Positions 1 through 8,171 of a DNA stretch of 64,000 bases are shown piece after piece. This stretch comes from Opitutia bacterium (GTDB lineage Bacteria; Verrucomicrobiota; Verrucomicrobiia; Opitutales; Opitutaceae). The stretch spans positions 186,001 to 250,000 of the forward strand of contig JACRHT010000011.1 in NCBI GenBank assembly GCA_016217545.1, in the 5' to 3' direction. The position numbers and the translations under genes were made by a program. A model generated the notes under the pieces. It saw nothing but the letters and a program-made list of their open reading frames with translations, was not told where the DNA came from and ran no database searches. Position 1 is the first letter of the stretch; each line of letters opens with the position of its first letter.

Positions 1-215
1 ACGTTGCCCTTGGCGTTCTGCTTCTTCACGTCGGCGTCGAGCGTGGAGAGGAACACGAGGGTCTTGCCGGCGGCGTCGTCGATGGCCTGCGCGTAGATGT
101 GCTTGCCGGAGAATTTGACGGAGAGGCGCGGACGGGCGGCGGTGCCGGTGACCGTCTTGCGGATGCGCCACTTGCGCTTCTGAAGGAGCGCGGCTTTCTG
201 AATCGTATTGGACAT
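1..215 (-). CDS. rplR: 50S ribosomal protein L18, C-terminally cut by window edge
   Basis: The reading frame starts at an ATG at 215 and runs off the left edge of the window, giving about 71 residues. The translated start ([20 protein letters not shown]) and the following segments [20 protein letters not shown] and TLVFLSTLD match the 5S-rRNA-binding fold of L18. It follows rplF by 27 bases on the same strand, as in the spc operon. It lies too close to rplF to need its own promoter. The rest of the gene, and presumably rpsE, rpmD and rplO, lie outside the window. Confidence 0.93.
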   Translation of the reverse strand, partial: MSNTIQKAALLQKRKWRIRKTVTGTAARPRLSVKFSGKHIYAQAIDDAAGKTLVFLSTLDADVKKQNAKGN

Positions 216-242
216 GGTTATGCTGCCTTTCGGGTGGTGGCG

Positions 243-788
243 TTAGGCGACGGTCTTGCCTTCCTTGCGGCGGACGCGCTCGGCGAACTCGCCGACGAGG
301 CGGACACCCTTGCCCTTGTAAGGCTCGGGCGGGTAGTAGGCGCGGATCTCGGAAGTGACTTGGCCGACGAGCTGTTTGTCAGCGCCTTCGACCTTGAGCT
401 TCGTGCCGTCGGTGACGGTGACCTTGATGCCCTCGGGGATGTCGTGGAGGATCTGGTGCGAGTAGCCGAGCGAGAGGTCGAGCTGCTTGCCCTTGAGCGC
501 GGCCTTGAAGCCGACGCCTTGGATCTCGAGTTCCTTCGCGTAGCCGACGGCGGCGCCCTTCACCATACCGGCGATGACCGAGCGGGCGGTGCCATACATG
601 GCGCGGGAGAAACGGGTTTCCTCGGTGGGCGAGACAACGATGGTGTTGTCCTTCTTCTCGATCTTCACGACGGGCGCGAAGGTTTTCGAGACTTTGCCCT
701 TGGGGCCGTCGACGGACACCGTGGTGCCTTTGATGTCGACCTTGACCTTGTCGAGGATCTGAACGGGTTGTTTGCCAATTCTGCTCAT
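243..788 (-). CDS. rplF: 50S ribosomal protein L6
   Basis: The 181-residue protein begins MSRIGKQPVQI and ends with the L6 signature around PPEPYKGKGVRLVGE, which contacts 23S rRNA near the sarcin-ricin loop. Length is normal for bacterial L6 (about 175-180). It sits between rpsH and rplR in spc-operon order, 14 bases after rpsH, so it is almost certainly cotranscribed. A GGAG element lies about 14 bases before the ATG. A long open frame on the opposite strand is a high-GC shadow of this gene. Confidence 0.97.
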   Translation of the reverse strand: MSRIGKQPVQILDKVKVDIKGTTVSVDGPKGKVSKTFAPVVKIEKKDNTIVVSPTEETRFSRAMYGTARSVIAGMVKGAAVGYAKELEIQGVGFKAALKGKQLDLSLGYSHQILHDIPEGIKVTVTDGTKLKVEGADKQLVGQVTSEIRAYYPPEPYKGKGVRLVGEFAERVRRKEGKTVA

Positions 789-802
789 GGTGCGGGTGCT
801 CC

Positions 803-1195
803 TTACCAGACGGTGCAGACGAGCTCGCCACCGAGCTTGTTGCGGCGGGCGTCCTGGTCCTTCATGAGGCCCTTGGACGTCGAGACGATGGCCATGCCGA
901 GGCCGTTGAGGACGCGCGGGAGGTCGGTGTAGCTGAAGTAGACGCGACGGCCCGGGGTCGACTCACGCTTGATGCCGGTGATGACCGGGGTGTTGTCGAC
1001 GTATTTGAGGGCGACGACGAGGGTCTTGTGGCCACGGTCGTCGGTGCCGGTGGTGACTTCGCGGACGAAGCCTTCGGCTTTGAGGATCGTCGCGAGACTC
1101 TCCTTCATCTTGGAGTGCGGGGCGACGCACTGGGACTGGCCGGCCTTCGACGCATTGCGGAGGCGGGTCAGGAAATCACTGATCGGATCGGTCAT
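803..1195 (-). CDS. rpsH: 30S ribosomal protein S8
   Basis: The 130-residue product begins MTDPISDFLTRLRNASKAGQ, the conserved S8 N-terminus, and ends in VSTSKGLMKDQDARRNKLGG plus VCTVW, the 16S-rRNA-binding C-terminal domain. In Escherichia coli S8 is the translational repressor of the spc operon. Whether this holds here cannot be read from the sequence. It lies between rpsN and rplF; the 60-base gap to rpsN is one of the longer gaps in this operon. Confidence 0.97.
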   Translation of the reverse strand: MTDPISDFLTRLRNASKAGQSQCVAPHSKMKESLATILKAEGFVREVTTGTDDRGHKTLVVALKYVDNTPVITGIKRESTPGRRVYFSYTDLPRVLNGLGMAIVSTSKGLMKDQDARRNKLGGELVCTVW

Positions 1196-1255
1196 GGTTG
1201 GATGTTGTTGGACTGGGCCGCGCGGGTCATATCCGACCCCCGTGGGCCAAAGGGT

Positions 1256-1561
1256 TTACCAGGAGGACTTGGTGACGCCGGGGATCTTGCCGGCGAGGGC
1301 GAGCTCGCGGAAGGTCAGGCGGGACACGCCGAACTTGCGGTTGAAGCCGCGCGGACGGCCGCTCATGGAGCAGCGGTTGCGGATGCGCTCCTTGGCGGAG
1401 TTGCGGGGAAGCTTCTGGAGCTTCTTCTGGGCGGCGTAGAATTCCTCGTCGGTGGTGGCGGGATTCGAGAGGATCGCCTTCAGCTCGGCGCGCTTGGCGG
1501 CGAACTTGTCGGCGAGCTTGATGCGCTTCTTGTTGCGCTCGATGGAGGAGGTCTTCGGCAT
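1256..1561 (-). CDS. rpsN: 30S ribosomal protein S14, zinc-independent type
   Basis: The 101-residue protein ends [20 protein letters not shown] plus PGVTKSSW, the universal S14 C-terminus. The length near 100 residues and the absence of CxxC pairs mark the zinc-free (C-minus) paralogue rather than the 61-residue zinc-ribbon form. It assembles into the head of the small subunit. It follows rplE by 12 bases in the spc operon. ATG at 1561 is the only reasonable start ([13 protein letters not shown]). Confidence 0.96.
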   Translation of the reverse strand: MPKTSSIERNKKRIKLADKFAAKRAELKAILSNPATTDEEFYAAQKKLQKLPRNSAKERIRNRCSMSGRPRGFNRKFGVSRLTFRELALAGKIPGVTKSSW

Positions 1562-1573
1562 GGTGCGGGAAGG

Positions 1574-2152
1574 TTAGGCGGGTTTGGCGGCGGCAGCCTG
1601 CTCGGTGCGGCGGAACGGCATGCCGAGAAGCTTGAGGAGCTCGCGAGCTTCCTCGTCGGTGTGGGCCGAGGTCACGAGGGTGATGTCGAGACCCATGTGG
1701 CGCTTGGCGCTTTCGACGGTGATCTCGGGGAAGATGGTGAAATCGGTGATGCCGATGTTGTAGTTGCCCTGGCCGTCGAGCTTGTTGGGCACGCCGCGGA
1801 AGTCGCGGATGGTGGGCAGCGCGACCGCGAGGAGGCGCATGAGGAAGTGCCACATGCTGTCGCCGCGGAGGGTGACGCTGCAGCCGACGACCTGGCCCTG
1901 CTTCAGCTTGAAGTTGGCGATGGCCTTGCGTGATTTGTTGAGGATCGGCTTCTGACCGGCGATGAGGCCCATGTCGCGCGCGGTGTCGGCGATCTGGTTC
2001 TTATCGGCGTCGGCGCCGATGCCGGTGTTGAGGACGATCTTCTCGAGCTTGGGAACCTGGTGCTTGTTCTTGTAGCTGCGCGACGCCATGAGGGCGGGCA
2101 CGACTTGCTCGAAGTAGGTTTTCTTGAGAGGCGGGACGTTATCTTTGCTCAT
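1574..2152 (-). CDS. rplE: 50S ribosomal protein L5
   Basis: The protein starting MSKDNVPPLKKTYFEQVVPA has 192 residues and carries the L5 segments KIVLNTGIG and FPEITVESAKRHMGLDITLV. L5 binds 5S rRNA and contacts the P-site tRNA. The open frame extends seven codons upstream to a TTG at 2173. The ATG at 2152 is preferred because the extra residues (ETGHPK) are not L5-like. The alanine-rich tail after RRTEQ is slightly longer than usual. It lies 44 bases after rplX. Confidence 0.96.
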   Translation of the reverse strand: MSKDNVPPLKKTYFEQVVPALMASRSYKNKHQVPKLEKIVLNTGIGADADKNQIADTARDMGLIAGQKPILNKSRKAIANFKLKQGQVVGCSVTLRGDSMWHFLMRLLAVALPTIRDFRGVPNKLDGQGNYNIGITDFTIFPEITVESAKRHMGLDITLVTSAHTDEEARELLKLLGMPFRRTEQAAAAKPA

Positions 2153-2196
2153 TTTCGGGTGCCCGGTTTCCAAGCGGGCGAATTAGGTGAGAGGCG

Positions 2197-2475
2197 TTAG
2201 GCCTTCTTGGCTTCGGTTTTCTTGGCGCGCTTCTTCGAGGCGTCGAAGCGGGACTGGAGCATGAGGTTCGAGACGTGGATCGAACCTTCGCGCTCGGCGA
2301 TTTTGCCCTGCGGGTTTTCCTGAGACTTCTTCAGGTGCTTCTTGATCATCGCGACGCCTTCGACGACCGCGCGGTTCTTGGCCGCGAGGACTTCGAGGAC
2401 TTTGCCGGTCTTGCCCTTGTGGGAGCCGGAGATGACGACGACCTGGTCGTTCTTCTTGATATGGAATTTTTGCAT
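2197..2475 (-). CDS. rplX: 50S ribosomal protein L24
   Basis: The 92-residue protein begins [20 protein letters not shown] and continues GKTGKVLEV, the KOW motif of L24, an assembly initiator of the large subunit near the exit tunnel. The tail after [18 protein letters not shown] is lysine and alanine rich. Typical bacterial L24 is about 100 residues. It starts two bases after the rplN stop, so translation of the two is probably coupled. Confidence 0.96.
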   Translation of the reverse strand: MQKFHIKKNDQVVVISGSHKGKTGKVLEVLAAKNRAVVEGVAMIKKHLKKSQENPQGKIAEREGSIHVSNLMLQSRFDASKKRAKKTEAKKA

Positions 2476-2477
2476 GG

Positions 2478-2843
2478 TCAGAGGACCTCCGGGGCGAGGG
2501 AGATGATCTTCATGTAGTTCTTCGCGCGGAGCTCGCGGGCGACGGGGCCGAAGATGCGGGTGCCCTTCGGGTTGCCGTCTTCGCCGATGATGACGATCGC
2601 GTTGCTGTCGAAGCGGAGATAGCTGCCGTCGGCGCGACGGAGCGCCGCCTTGGTGCGAACGATGACGGCCTTGTGGACTTCACCCTTCTTAACCGTGGCG
2701 TCGGTGCTGCTCTCCTTGATGTTGACGGTGATGATGTCGCCGACGTGCGCGTAGCGGGTGTTTTGACCGATACGGCCGATCATGGACGCGCGGCGCGCGC
2801 CGGTGTTGTCGGCGATGTCGAGAATGGAACGCATCTGGATCAT
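2478..2843 (-). CDS. rplN: 50S ribosomal protein L14
   Basis: The 121-residue product starts [20 protein letters not shown] and ends [20 protein letters not shown] plus APEVL, both diagnostic for L14, which sits at the subunit interface and pairs with L19. Length is normal (122). It lies between rpsQ (21 bases upstream) and rplX (2 bases downstream). It is conventionally the first gene of the spc operon, but no promoter or terminator is visible between rpsQ and rplN here, so S10 and spc genes probably form one transcript. Confidence 0.97.
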   Translation of the reverse strand: MIQMRSILDIADNTGARRASMIGRIGQNTRYAHVGDIITVNIKESSTDATVKKGEVHKAVIVRTKAALRRADGSYLRFDSNAIVIIGEDGNPKGTRIFGPVARELRAKNYMKIISLAPEVL

Positions 2844-2864
2844 GGTGGTGTTCTCCTCGTGCGG

Positions 2865-3230
2865 TTAGGCTTTCGGGGCCGCGGCGGCGGACTCGTTGGC
2901 TTTTTTGGTCTTGGTCGGGACGACGGCAGCGACGTCGGTCTCGGTGACGGCGGCGCCGATCGGCTGGACGACGGCTTCGACGACGCGGACGATGCGCCAG
3001 CGCTTGAGGCGGCTCATCGGGCGGGTCTCCATGACCTCGACCTTGTCACCGACCTTGGACTCGTTCTTCTCGTCGTGGACGTGAAGGACGGTCTTGCGGT
3101 TGATGACTTTGCCGTAAAGCGGGTGCGGCGTCTTGTAAGGGACGGTGACCTTGACGGATTTGTCGCCCATCTTGGAGGTGACAAAACCGATCTCGGTCTT
3201 GCGGGCGGCGTGACGTGCGTGAGTAGACAT
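2865..3230 (-). CDS. rpsQ: 30S ribosomal protein S17 with C-terminal extension
   Basis: Residues 7-85 form the S17 OB fold (KTEIGFVTSKMGDKSVKVTV, and GDKVEVMETRPMSRLKRWRI near the end). S17 binds 16S rRNA in the body of the small subunit. Most bacterial S17 proteins are 80-90 residues. This one is 121, with a tail of about 35 residues rich in Ala, Thr, Val and Lys (AAVTETDVAAVVPTKTKKAN). The tail is in frame and ends at a normal stop 21 bases before rplN. Its function is unknown. Confidence 0.95.
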   Translation of the reverse strand: MSTHARHAARKTEIGFVTSKMGDKSVKVTVPYKTPHPLYGKVINRKTVLHVHDEKNESKVGDKVEVMETRPMSRLKRWRIVRVVEAVVQPIGAAVTETDVAAVVPTKTKKANESAAAAPKA

Positions 3231-3253
3231 GGTCTTGTGCGGTTACGCGCGCC

Positions 3254-3460
3254 TTAGGCAGCGGCGGTCTTCTTGGATTTCTTCTCGGTGAGGATGGTCT
3301 CGAGGCGCGCGATGTCCTTGCGGAGGACGCGGATCGTGTGCGGCTTCTCGACCTGGCCGGTGTGCTTGCGCAGGCGGAGCTGGAGGAGCTCGTCGCGGGT
3401 GGCGCGGAGCTTGGTGGTGATCTCGGCGGGCGAGAGTTCGCGGATTTCCTTGGAAGTCAT
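3254..3460 (-). CDS. rpmC: 50S ribosomal protein L29
   Basis: The 68-residue two-helix protein contains the L29 core ([20 protein letters not shown] and [20 protein letters not shown], then [12 protein letters not shown]). It lies next to the exit tunnel, where trigger factor and SRP dock. The C-terminus is basic (KKSKKTAAA). It follows rplP by 18 bases and precedes rpsQ by 23 bases, the standard S10-operon order. Confidence 0.96.
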   Translation of the reverse strand: MTSKEIRELSPAEITTKLRATRDELLQLRLRKHTGQVEKPHTIRVLRKDIARLETILTEKKSKKTAAA

Positions 3461-3478
3461 GGTGACGTTTTCCTGTGG

Positions 3479-3904
3479 TTAGACGGCCACGCCTTCGCGC
3501 ACGATGAAGCGGCAGCGGAAGGGCAGCTTGGCGTCGGCGAGGCGGAAGGCCTCCTTCGCGATGGTGGCGGGAACGCCGGCGAGTTCGAAGAGGACGGCGC
3601 CGGGCTTGATGGTGGCGGTGTAGTATTCCACCGGGCCCTTACCTTGACCCATGCGCACTTCGGCGGGCTTCTTGGTGACGGGCTTGTGGGGGAACACGCG
3701 GATCCAGAGCTTGCCCTTGCGCTTCAAGTGGCGAGCGATGGTGACGCGAGCGGCCTCGATCTGGCGACCGGTCATGGGACCGCGGGAGAGGGACTGTAGG
3801 CCAAATTCACCGAAGGCGAGCGTGTTGCCGCGCTTGGCATTGCCAGCGCGGGAGCCCTTCATCGATTTGCGATATTTGGTGCGGGAAGGTTGGAGAGCGG
3901 ACAT
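3479..3904 (-). CDS. rplP: 50S ribosomal protein L16
   Basis: The 141-residue product begins [20 protein letters not shown] and contains the L16 blocks [40 protein letters not shown] and KGPVEYY. L16 organises the A-site region of the large subunit. Length is normal. The 62-base spacer before it is unusual, with short repeated GCTTTAAGC units (see findings). Confidence 0.97.
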   Translation of the reverse strand: MSALQPSRTKYRKSMKGSRAGNAKRGNTLAFGEFGLQSLSRGPMTGRQIEAARVTIARHLKRKGKLWIRVFPHKPVTKKPAEVRMGQGKGPVEYYTATIKPGAVLFELAGVPATIAKEAFRLADAKLPFRCRFIVREGVAV

Positions 3905-3966
3905 GGCTTTGAGTAGCTTTAAGCGGTAGGCGTTAAGCTTTAAGCTTAGGGCTTATCGCTGTTTCG

Positions 3967-4596
3967 TTAATTGGATTCGTCCTTTTTGCAGATCCAGCAC
4001 TTCACGCCGATCTTGCCCCAGACGGTGCGGGCTTCGGCGAATCCGTAGTCGATGTTCTCGCGGAGGGTGTGGAGCGGGATGCGGCCCTGGCGCTGCCATT
4101 CGCGGCGCGCGATGTCGGCGCCACCGAGGCGGCCCGAGCACTGGATCTTGATGCCGTCGGCGCCGAGGCTCATGGCCATCTGCACGGACTTCTTGATCGC
4201 GCGGCGGAAAGCGACGCGGCGCTCGAGCTGGAGGGCGACGTTCTCGGCGACGAGCTGGGCCTCGATCTCGGGCTTCTTGACTTCCTGGATGTCGAGCAGG
4301 ACTTCCTTGCCGGTAATCTTACCGAGCTGGACCTTCATGTTTTCGACTTCCTGGCCCTTCTTGCCGATGACGATGCCAGGGCGGGCGGTGAAGATCTTGA
4401 CGCGGACGCGGTTGCCGGCGCGCTCGATGAAGATGCGGGGCACGGAGGCCTGCTTCAGTTTCTCCATGAGCGTCTCACGGATGACTTGGTCTTCGTGGAG
4501 GAGCTTGGCGAAGTCCTTCTTGCGGGCGAACCAGCGGGATTGCCAGTTGCGGCGGACGGCGAGGCGGAAACCGGTAGGATTGGTTTTTTGTCCCAT
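3967..4596 (-). CDS. rpsC: 30S ribosomal protein S3
   Basis: The 209-residue protein begins [20 protein letters not shown]. It contains a KH domain ([20 protein letters not shown], about residues 75-94) and the C-terminal S3 block [20 protein letters not shown] plus [14 protein letters not shown]3 lines the mRNA entry tunnel. Length is at the short end for S3 (E. coli 233), with a compact C-terminus. It starts 12 bases after the rplV stop. Confidence 0.97.
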   Translation of the reverse strand: MGQKTNPTGFRLAVRRNWQSRWFARKKDFAKLLHEDQVIRETLMEKLKQASVPRIFIERAGNRVRVKIFTARPGIVIGKKGQEVENMKVQLGKITGKEVLLDIQEVKKPEIEAQLVAENVALQLERRVAFRRAIKKSVQMAMSLGADGIKIQCSGRLGGADIARREWQRQGRIPLHTLRENIDYGFAEARTVWGKIGVKCWICKKDESN

Positions 4597-4608
4597 AACG
4601 ATGGTGGG

Positions 4609-4947
4609 TTAGGCTTTGCTGTCCGAGAGGACGATGCGGAGGTGCGACATGCGCTTGACGCGCGGCTTGGCGGAGCCGCGGGCGCCGGCCTTGAAGCGCT
4701 TCAGGACCGGGCCGCACTCGACGAGGGCGCGGTGGACGACGAGCTTGTCGGCGGAGAGGTTGTGGTTGTTCTCCGCGTTCGCGACGGCGCTCTTGAGCGT
4801 CTTGGCGAGGAGGCGGGCGGACTTGCGCGGGATGAGGGCGAGGAGGTCGGTGGCCTCGGGCACGGAGCGGCCCTGGATTTCGTTGGCGACCTCGCGCACC
4901 TTTTTCGGCGACATGCGCGCGTTTTTGGTGAGAGCTTGAATTTCCAT
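4609..4947 (-). CDS. rplV: 50S ribosomal protein L22
   Basis: The 112-residue product carries the L22 pattern: NARMSPKKVREVANEIQGRS at the start, the loop AENNHNLSADKLVVHRALV, and the exit-tunnel hairpin GARGSAKPRVKRMSHLRIVL. The hairpin residues line the nascent-peptide tunnel near the macrolide site, and no macrolide-type deletion is evident. It lies between rpsS and rpsC in S10 order. Confidence 0.96.
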   Translation of the reverse strand: MEIQALTKNARMSPKKVREVANEIQGRSVPEATDLLALIPRKSARLLAKTLKSAVANAENNHNLSADKLVVHRALVECGPVLKRFKAGARGSAKPRVKRMSHLRIVLSDSKA

Positions 4948-4984
4948 TTTCGGATCGGGTTCGGGTTTCGGCTACGCGCGCAGG

Positions 4985-5263
4985 TTAGATTTCCTTGCGG
5001 GTCATGCCGCCGTGCGCCTTGAAGATGCGCGTGGGGGCGAACTCGCCGAGCTTGTGGCCGACCATGTTCTCGGTGACATACACCGCGATGAAGGCCTTGC
5101 CGTTATGAACGTTGAAGGTGTGGCCGACGAAGTCGGGCGTGATGGTCGAGCGCCGGCTCCAGGTCTGGATGGGCTTGCGCGCACCGCTGGACTTGGCCGC
5201 CTTCTCGATTTTCTCGAGCAGGTGGTAGTCGACGAAGAAACCTTTTTTGATGGAACGAGCCAT
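4985..5263 (-). CDS. rpsS: 30S ribosomal protein S19
   Basis: The 92-residue protein begins [20 protein letters not shown]. It contains [20 protein letters not shown] and [20 protein letters not shown], then [13 protein letters not shown], all typical of S19 in the head of the small subunit. Length is normal. It follows rplB by 22 bases. Confidence 0.97.
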   Translation of the reverse strand: MARSIKKGFFVDYHLLEKIEKAAKSSGARKPIQTWSRRSTITPDFVGHTFNVHNGKAFIAVYVTENMVGHKLGEFAPTRIFKAHGGMTRKEI

Positions 5264-5285
5264 GTTGGGTAGTCGTTAAGGTGGT

Positions 5286-6152
5286 TTACTTCTTGCCGCG
5301 CGGCGGACGGCCGTTCTTGCGGGTAAGGATGAGGGAGTTGGACGGCTTGGAGCGGCGGCGCGTCGGGAAACCCTTCGCGAGCTGGCCCCACGGCGACACG
5401 AGGTGCTGGCGACCGCCACCACCCTTGGACTTGCCTTGACCGCCACCGTTGGGGTGATCGATCGGGTTCATCGCCATACCGCGGACGCGCGGACGGCGAC
5501 CGAGCCAGCGATTGCGGCCGGCCTTGCCGAGCTTGCGCTTGCTGTGGTCTTCGTTGCCGACCTCGCCGATCGTGGCGCGGCAGTTGGCGTTCACGAGGCG
5601 GGTCTCGCCGGAAGCCATCTTGAGCTGCGCCATGCCGTTCTCGACGGCGACGAGTTCGACGGACGTGCCGGCCGAGCGGGCGAGCTGGGCGCCGTGTCCG
5701 GGGAGCAGCTCAACGGCGTGCACCTTCGTGGCGGCGGGGATGACGGACAGCGGGAAGCTGTTGCCCGGGCGGTAGTCGTTGGTCTCGGTCTTCAGCGCGC
5801 TGTAGATCGAGTCGCCGACCTTGAGGCCCTTGGGAGCGATGATGTAGGCCTTCGTGCCGTCGGTGTAAGCGAGGAGCGCGAGCAGCGCGGAGCGGTTGGG
5901 ATCGTATTCGATCGCCTGGACCTTCGCGGGCATGTCGAGCTTGGCGCGCTTGAAGTCGATGATGCGGTAGAGCTTCTTGTGACCGCCGCCGCGACGACGC
6001 GACGTGATGCGGCCGTAGGTGTTGCGGCCGCCGGTCTTGTTCTTCGACTCGATGAGCGAGCGCTCGGGGCGCTTCTTGGAGATTCCCTCCGGGCGGTTCA
6101 GCTCGGTGAAGCGGAGCGCGGCGGTGAGAGGACGGAAAGTTTTGATAGCCAT
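5286..6152 (-). CDS. rplB: 50S ribosomal protein L2
   Basis: The 288-residue protein starts MAIKTFRPLTAALRFTELNR and contains the RNA-binding SH3-like region (EYDPNRSALLALLAYTDGTK) and the C-terminal signature RGMAMNPIDHPNGGGQGKSK plus GGGGRQ. L2 is required for subunit association and peptidyl transferase assembly. The conserved His lies in PIDHPNGGG. It is slightly longer than the usual 275 residues. It lies 13 bases after rplW. Confidence 0.97.
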   Translation of the reverse strand: MAIKTFRPLTAALRFTELNRPEGISKKRPERSLIESKNKTGGRNTYGRITSRRRGGGHKKLYRIIDFKRAKLDMPAKVQAIEYDPNRSALLALLAYTDGTKAYIIAPKGLKVGDSIYSALKTETNDYRPGNSFPLSVIPAATKVHAVELLPGHGAQLARSAGTSVELVAVENGMAQLKMASGETRLVNANCRATIGEVGNEDHSKRKLGKAGRNRWLGRRPRVRGMAMNPIDHPNGGGQGKSKGGGGRQHLVSPWGQLAKGFPTRRRSKPSNSLILTRKNGRPPRGKK

Positions 6153-6165
6153 GGCGGGTGGTTCC

Positions 6166-6450
6166 TCAGACGAGCTCGATCTTGTCGCCCTGCTTGAGGG
6201 TGACGATGGCGCGCTTGCTGTCGGACTTCTTCGTCGGGCGGCCCGTGCGCGAGCGCTTCGGCTTGCCCTTGATGTTTTGGATGTTCACGCGCGTGACGGT
6301 GACCTTGAAGGTCGCCTCGACGGCTTCGCGCACGGTGTGTTTCGTGGCGGAGGGATAGACCTCGAACGTGTATTGGCCGTAGTTGGAGGAGAGCTTGGAA
6401 GCCTTCTCCGTCAGGCGCATGTTTTTGAGAACTTTATCGGCGCTGATCAT
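6166..6450 (-). CDS. rplW: 50S ribosomal protein L23
   Basis: The 94-residue protein shows the L23 motifs LTEKASKLSSNYGQYTFEVY, ATKHTVREAVEATFKVTVTR and VNIQNIKGKPKR. L23 sits at the exit tunnel and is the docking point for trigger factor and SRP. Its ATG overlaps the last four bases of rplD (ATGA), so the two are translationally coupled. Confidence 0.96.
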   Translation of the reverse strand: MISADKVLKNMRLTEKASKLSSNYGQYTFEVYPSATKHTVREAVEATFKVTVTRVNIQNIKGKPKRSRTGRPTKKSDSKRAIVTLKQGDKIELV

Positions 6451-7079
6451 GACTGACCTCCGTTGGCGCGGGCGATGATGGCCTCGAGCGCTTTGGTGGA
6501 GACGACGATCTTCGAGTATTGCACGAGATCGAGAGTGTTGAGCTTCGCGGCTTCCGTGGTGGAGACGCGGTCGAGGTTGCGCGCGGCGCGCGAGGCCTCG
6601 GCGGTGAACGGGGCGTCGACAAGGAGCACGGAGCCCTTCGGCGCGATCGTGCGGACGACCTTGCCCATGAGCTTGGTCTTCGGCTGCGCGGGCGTGAAGG
6701 CCTCGATGACGTCGACTTCGCCGGCAACGGCGCGGTCGAAGAGAGCGCGGGCGAAGGCGAGGGCCTTGACCTTGTTATTGATCTTCTTCGAGAAGTCGCG
6801 GGGCTTCGGGCCGAACACGACACCACCACCGCTCCAGAGCGGCGAGCGGGACGAGCCGGCGCGGGCGCGACCGGAACCCTTCTGGTTCCACGGCTTCTTG
6901 CCACCGCCGCGGACTTCGCCGCGGGTCTTGGTGGAGCGGGTGCCCTGACGGGCGTTGGCGCGGTGAGCGACGACGACTTCCTTGACGGCCTGCACGCCCT
7001 TGTCGCCTTCGAAGGTCGGGACGTTGAACTCCTGTTCGGAGGTCTTGCTGGCGTCGGAGCTGTAAACTTTGAGCTTCAT
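6447..7079 (-). CDS. rplD: 50S ribosomal protein L4
   Basis: The 210-residue product has the L4 loop region TRSTKTRGEVRGGGKKPWNQ and KGSGRARAGSSRSPLWSGGG, which reaches into the exit tunnel, followed by VVFGPKPRDFSKKINNKVKA. In enterobacteria L4 also represses the S10 operon; no equivalent leader structure was recognised here. It lies 15 bases after rplC and overlaps rplW by four bases. Confidence 0.97.
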   Translation of the reverse strand: MKLKVYSSDASKTSEQEFNVPTFEGDKGVQAVKEVVVAHRANARQGTRSTKTRGEVRGGGKKPWNQKGSGRARAGSSRSPLWSGGGVVFGPKPRDFSKKINNKVKALAFARALFDRAVAGEVDVIEAFTPAQPKTKLMGKVVRTIAPKGSVLLVDAPFTAEASRAARNLDRVSTTEAAKLNTLDLVQYSKIVVSTKALEAIIARANGGQS

Positions 7080-7094
7080 GTTGGTTCAGTCTCC

Positions 7095-7736
7095 TTAGGC
7101 TTTCTTGGCCTTCTTGCCGGCGCGGATGATGACGTCGTCACCGTTGGCGCCCGGGATCGCACCGCGGACAAGGATAAGATTCTTGTCGGCGATGATCTTG
7201 ACGACGCTGAGGTTCTGCACCGTGCGGCGCTGCGAGCCCATGTGACCGGGCATCGACTGGTTCTTCCACGAGCGACCGGGCGTTTGACGCATACCGATCG
7301 AACCGATGCGGCGGTGGAACATGGAGCCGTGCGCGGCGGGACCGCCGGCGGCACCATGCTTCTTCACGACGCCTTGGAAGCCTTTGCCCTTGGAGATGCC
7401 GATGACATCGATCGTCTGGCCTTCGGTGAACGCGGTGACGGTGACAACGTCACCGGCCTTCACGGTCGGGGCGGCAGCGAGGCGAACCTCGTTGATCAGG
7501 CGCGGGGTGGTTTCGAGGCCGGCCTTCTTGGCGTGGGCGGCTTCGGCCTTGCTCGCGTTCTTCGCCTTGAGGGCGCCGAAGCCGAGCTGGACGGCGTTAT
7601 AACCGTCGGTCTCGACGGTCTTGACTTGGACAACCGGGCAGGGGCCGGCTTCCACGACGGTGACCGGCACGAGCACGTTCTGTGCGTCGTAGACCTGGGT
7701 CATCCCGAGTTTTTTGCCTAATAGAGTAGTGATCAT
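7095..7736 (-). CDS. rplC: 50S ribosomal protein L3
   Basis: The 213-residue protein starts MITTLLGKKLGMTQVYDAQN. It contains GISKGKGFQGVVKKHGAAGG and GSMFHRRIGSIGMRQTPGRS, then WKNQSMPGHMGSQRRTVQNL. L3 assembles early near the peptidyl transferase centre. The region of the conserved methylated Gln (in MPGHMGSQR) is intact. The 106-base gap to rpsJ is the longest inside the S10 segment and could hold a promoter or leader, but nothing specific was recognised. Confidence 0.97.
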   Translation of the reverse strand: MITTLLGKKLGMTQVYDAQNVLVPVTVVEAGPCPVVQVKTVETDGYNAVQLGFGALKAKNASKAEAAHAKKAGLETTPRLINEVRLAAAPTVKAGDVVTVTAFTEGQTIDVIGISKGKGFQGVVKKHGAAGGPAAHGSMFHRRIGSIGMRQTPGRSWKNQSMPGHMGSQRRTVQNLSVVKIIADKNLILVRGAIPGANGDDVIIRAGKKAKKA

Positions 7737-7842
7737 AGGCTAAGTGGTAGGTGGAGGGTTTCCGTTTGGTTTAGACCTACATTAGCAATCCGGCGATTGG
7801 AGCCACCGGTGGCTGCTAAAGTGACTGTCTGAAAGTTGAGCG

Positions 7843-8151
7843 TTAGACGTTGATCGTGATGTCGACGCCGGACGGCAGGTTGAGTTTCTTGAGTTCGTCG
7901 ACCGTCTGCGCGGTGGGCTCGAGGATGTCGATGAGGCGCTTGTGGGTGCGGCTCTCGAACTGTTCCATCGACTTCTTGTCGACGTGCGGCGAGCGGTTGA
8001 CGGACAGTTTCTCGATGCGGGTGGGCAGCGGGATCGGGCCCGAGACGCGCGCGCCGGAGCGCTTGGCGGTTTCGACGATTTCCAGGGCGGACTGGTCGAT
8101 CACACGGTAATCGAAGCCTTGGAGTTTGATGCGAATGCGTTGGCCTTTCAT
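7843..8151 (-). CDS. rpsJ: 30S ribosomal protein S10 (NusE)
   Basis: The 102-residue protein begins [20 protein letters not shown] and contains [20 protein letters not shown] and [20 protein letters not shown] plus IDI, diagnostic for S10. Besides its ribosomal role, S10 is NusE, which binds NusG and NusB in antitermination; nusG is encoded in this window. It follows fusA by 20 bases, joining the str and S10 operons. Confidence 0.97.
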   Translation of the reverse strand: MKGQRIRIKLQGFDYRVIDQSALEIVETAKRSGARVSGPIPLPTRIEKLSVNRSPHVDKKSMEQFESRTHKRLIDILEPTAQTVDELKKLNLPSGVDITINV

Positions 8152-8171
8152 GGCGGATAAAGAACGTGGGT

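Noticed and set aside
2153-2173. Upstream TTG start for rplE
   Set aside because: It adds seven residues not typical of L5; the ATG at 2152 gives the usual N-terminus.
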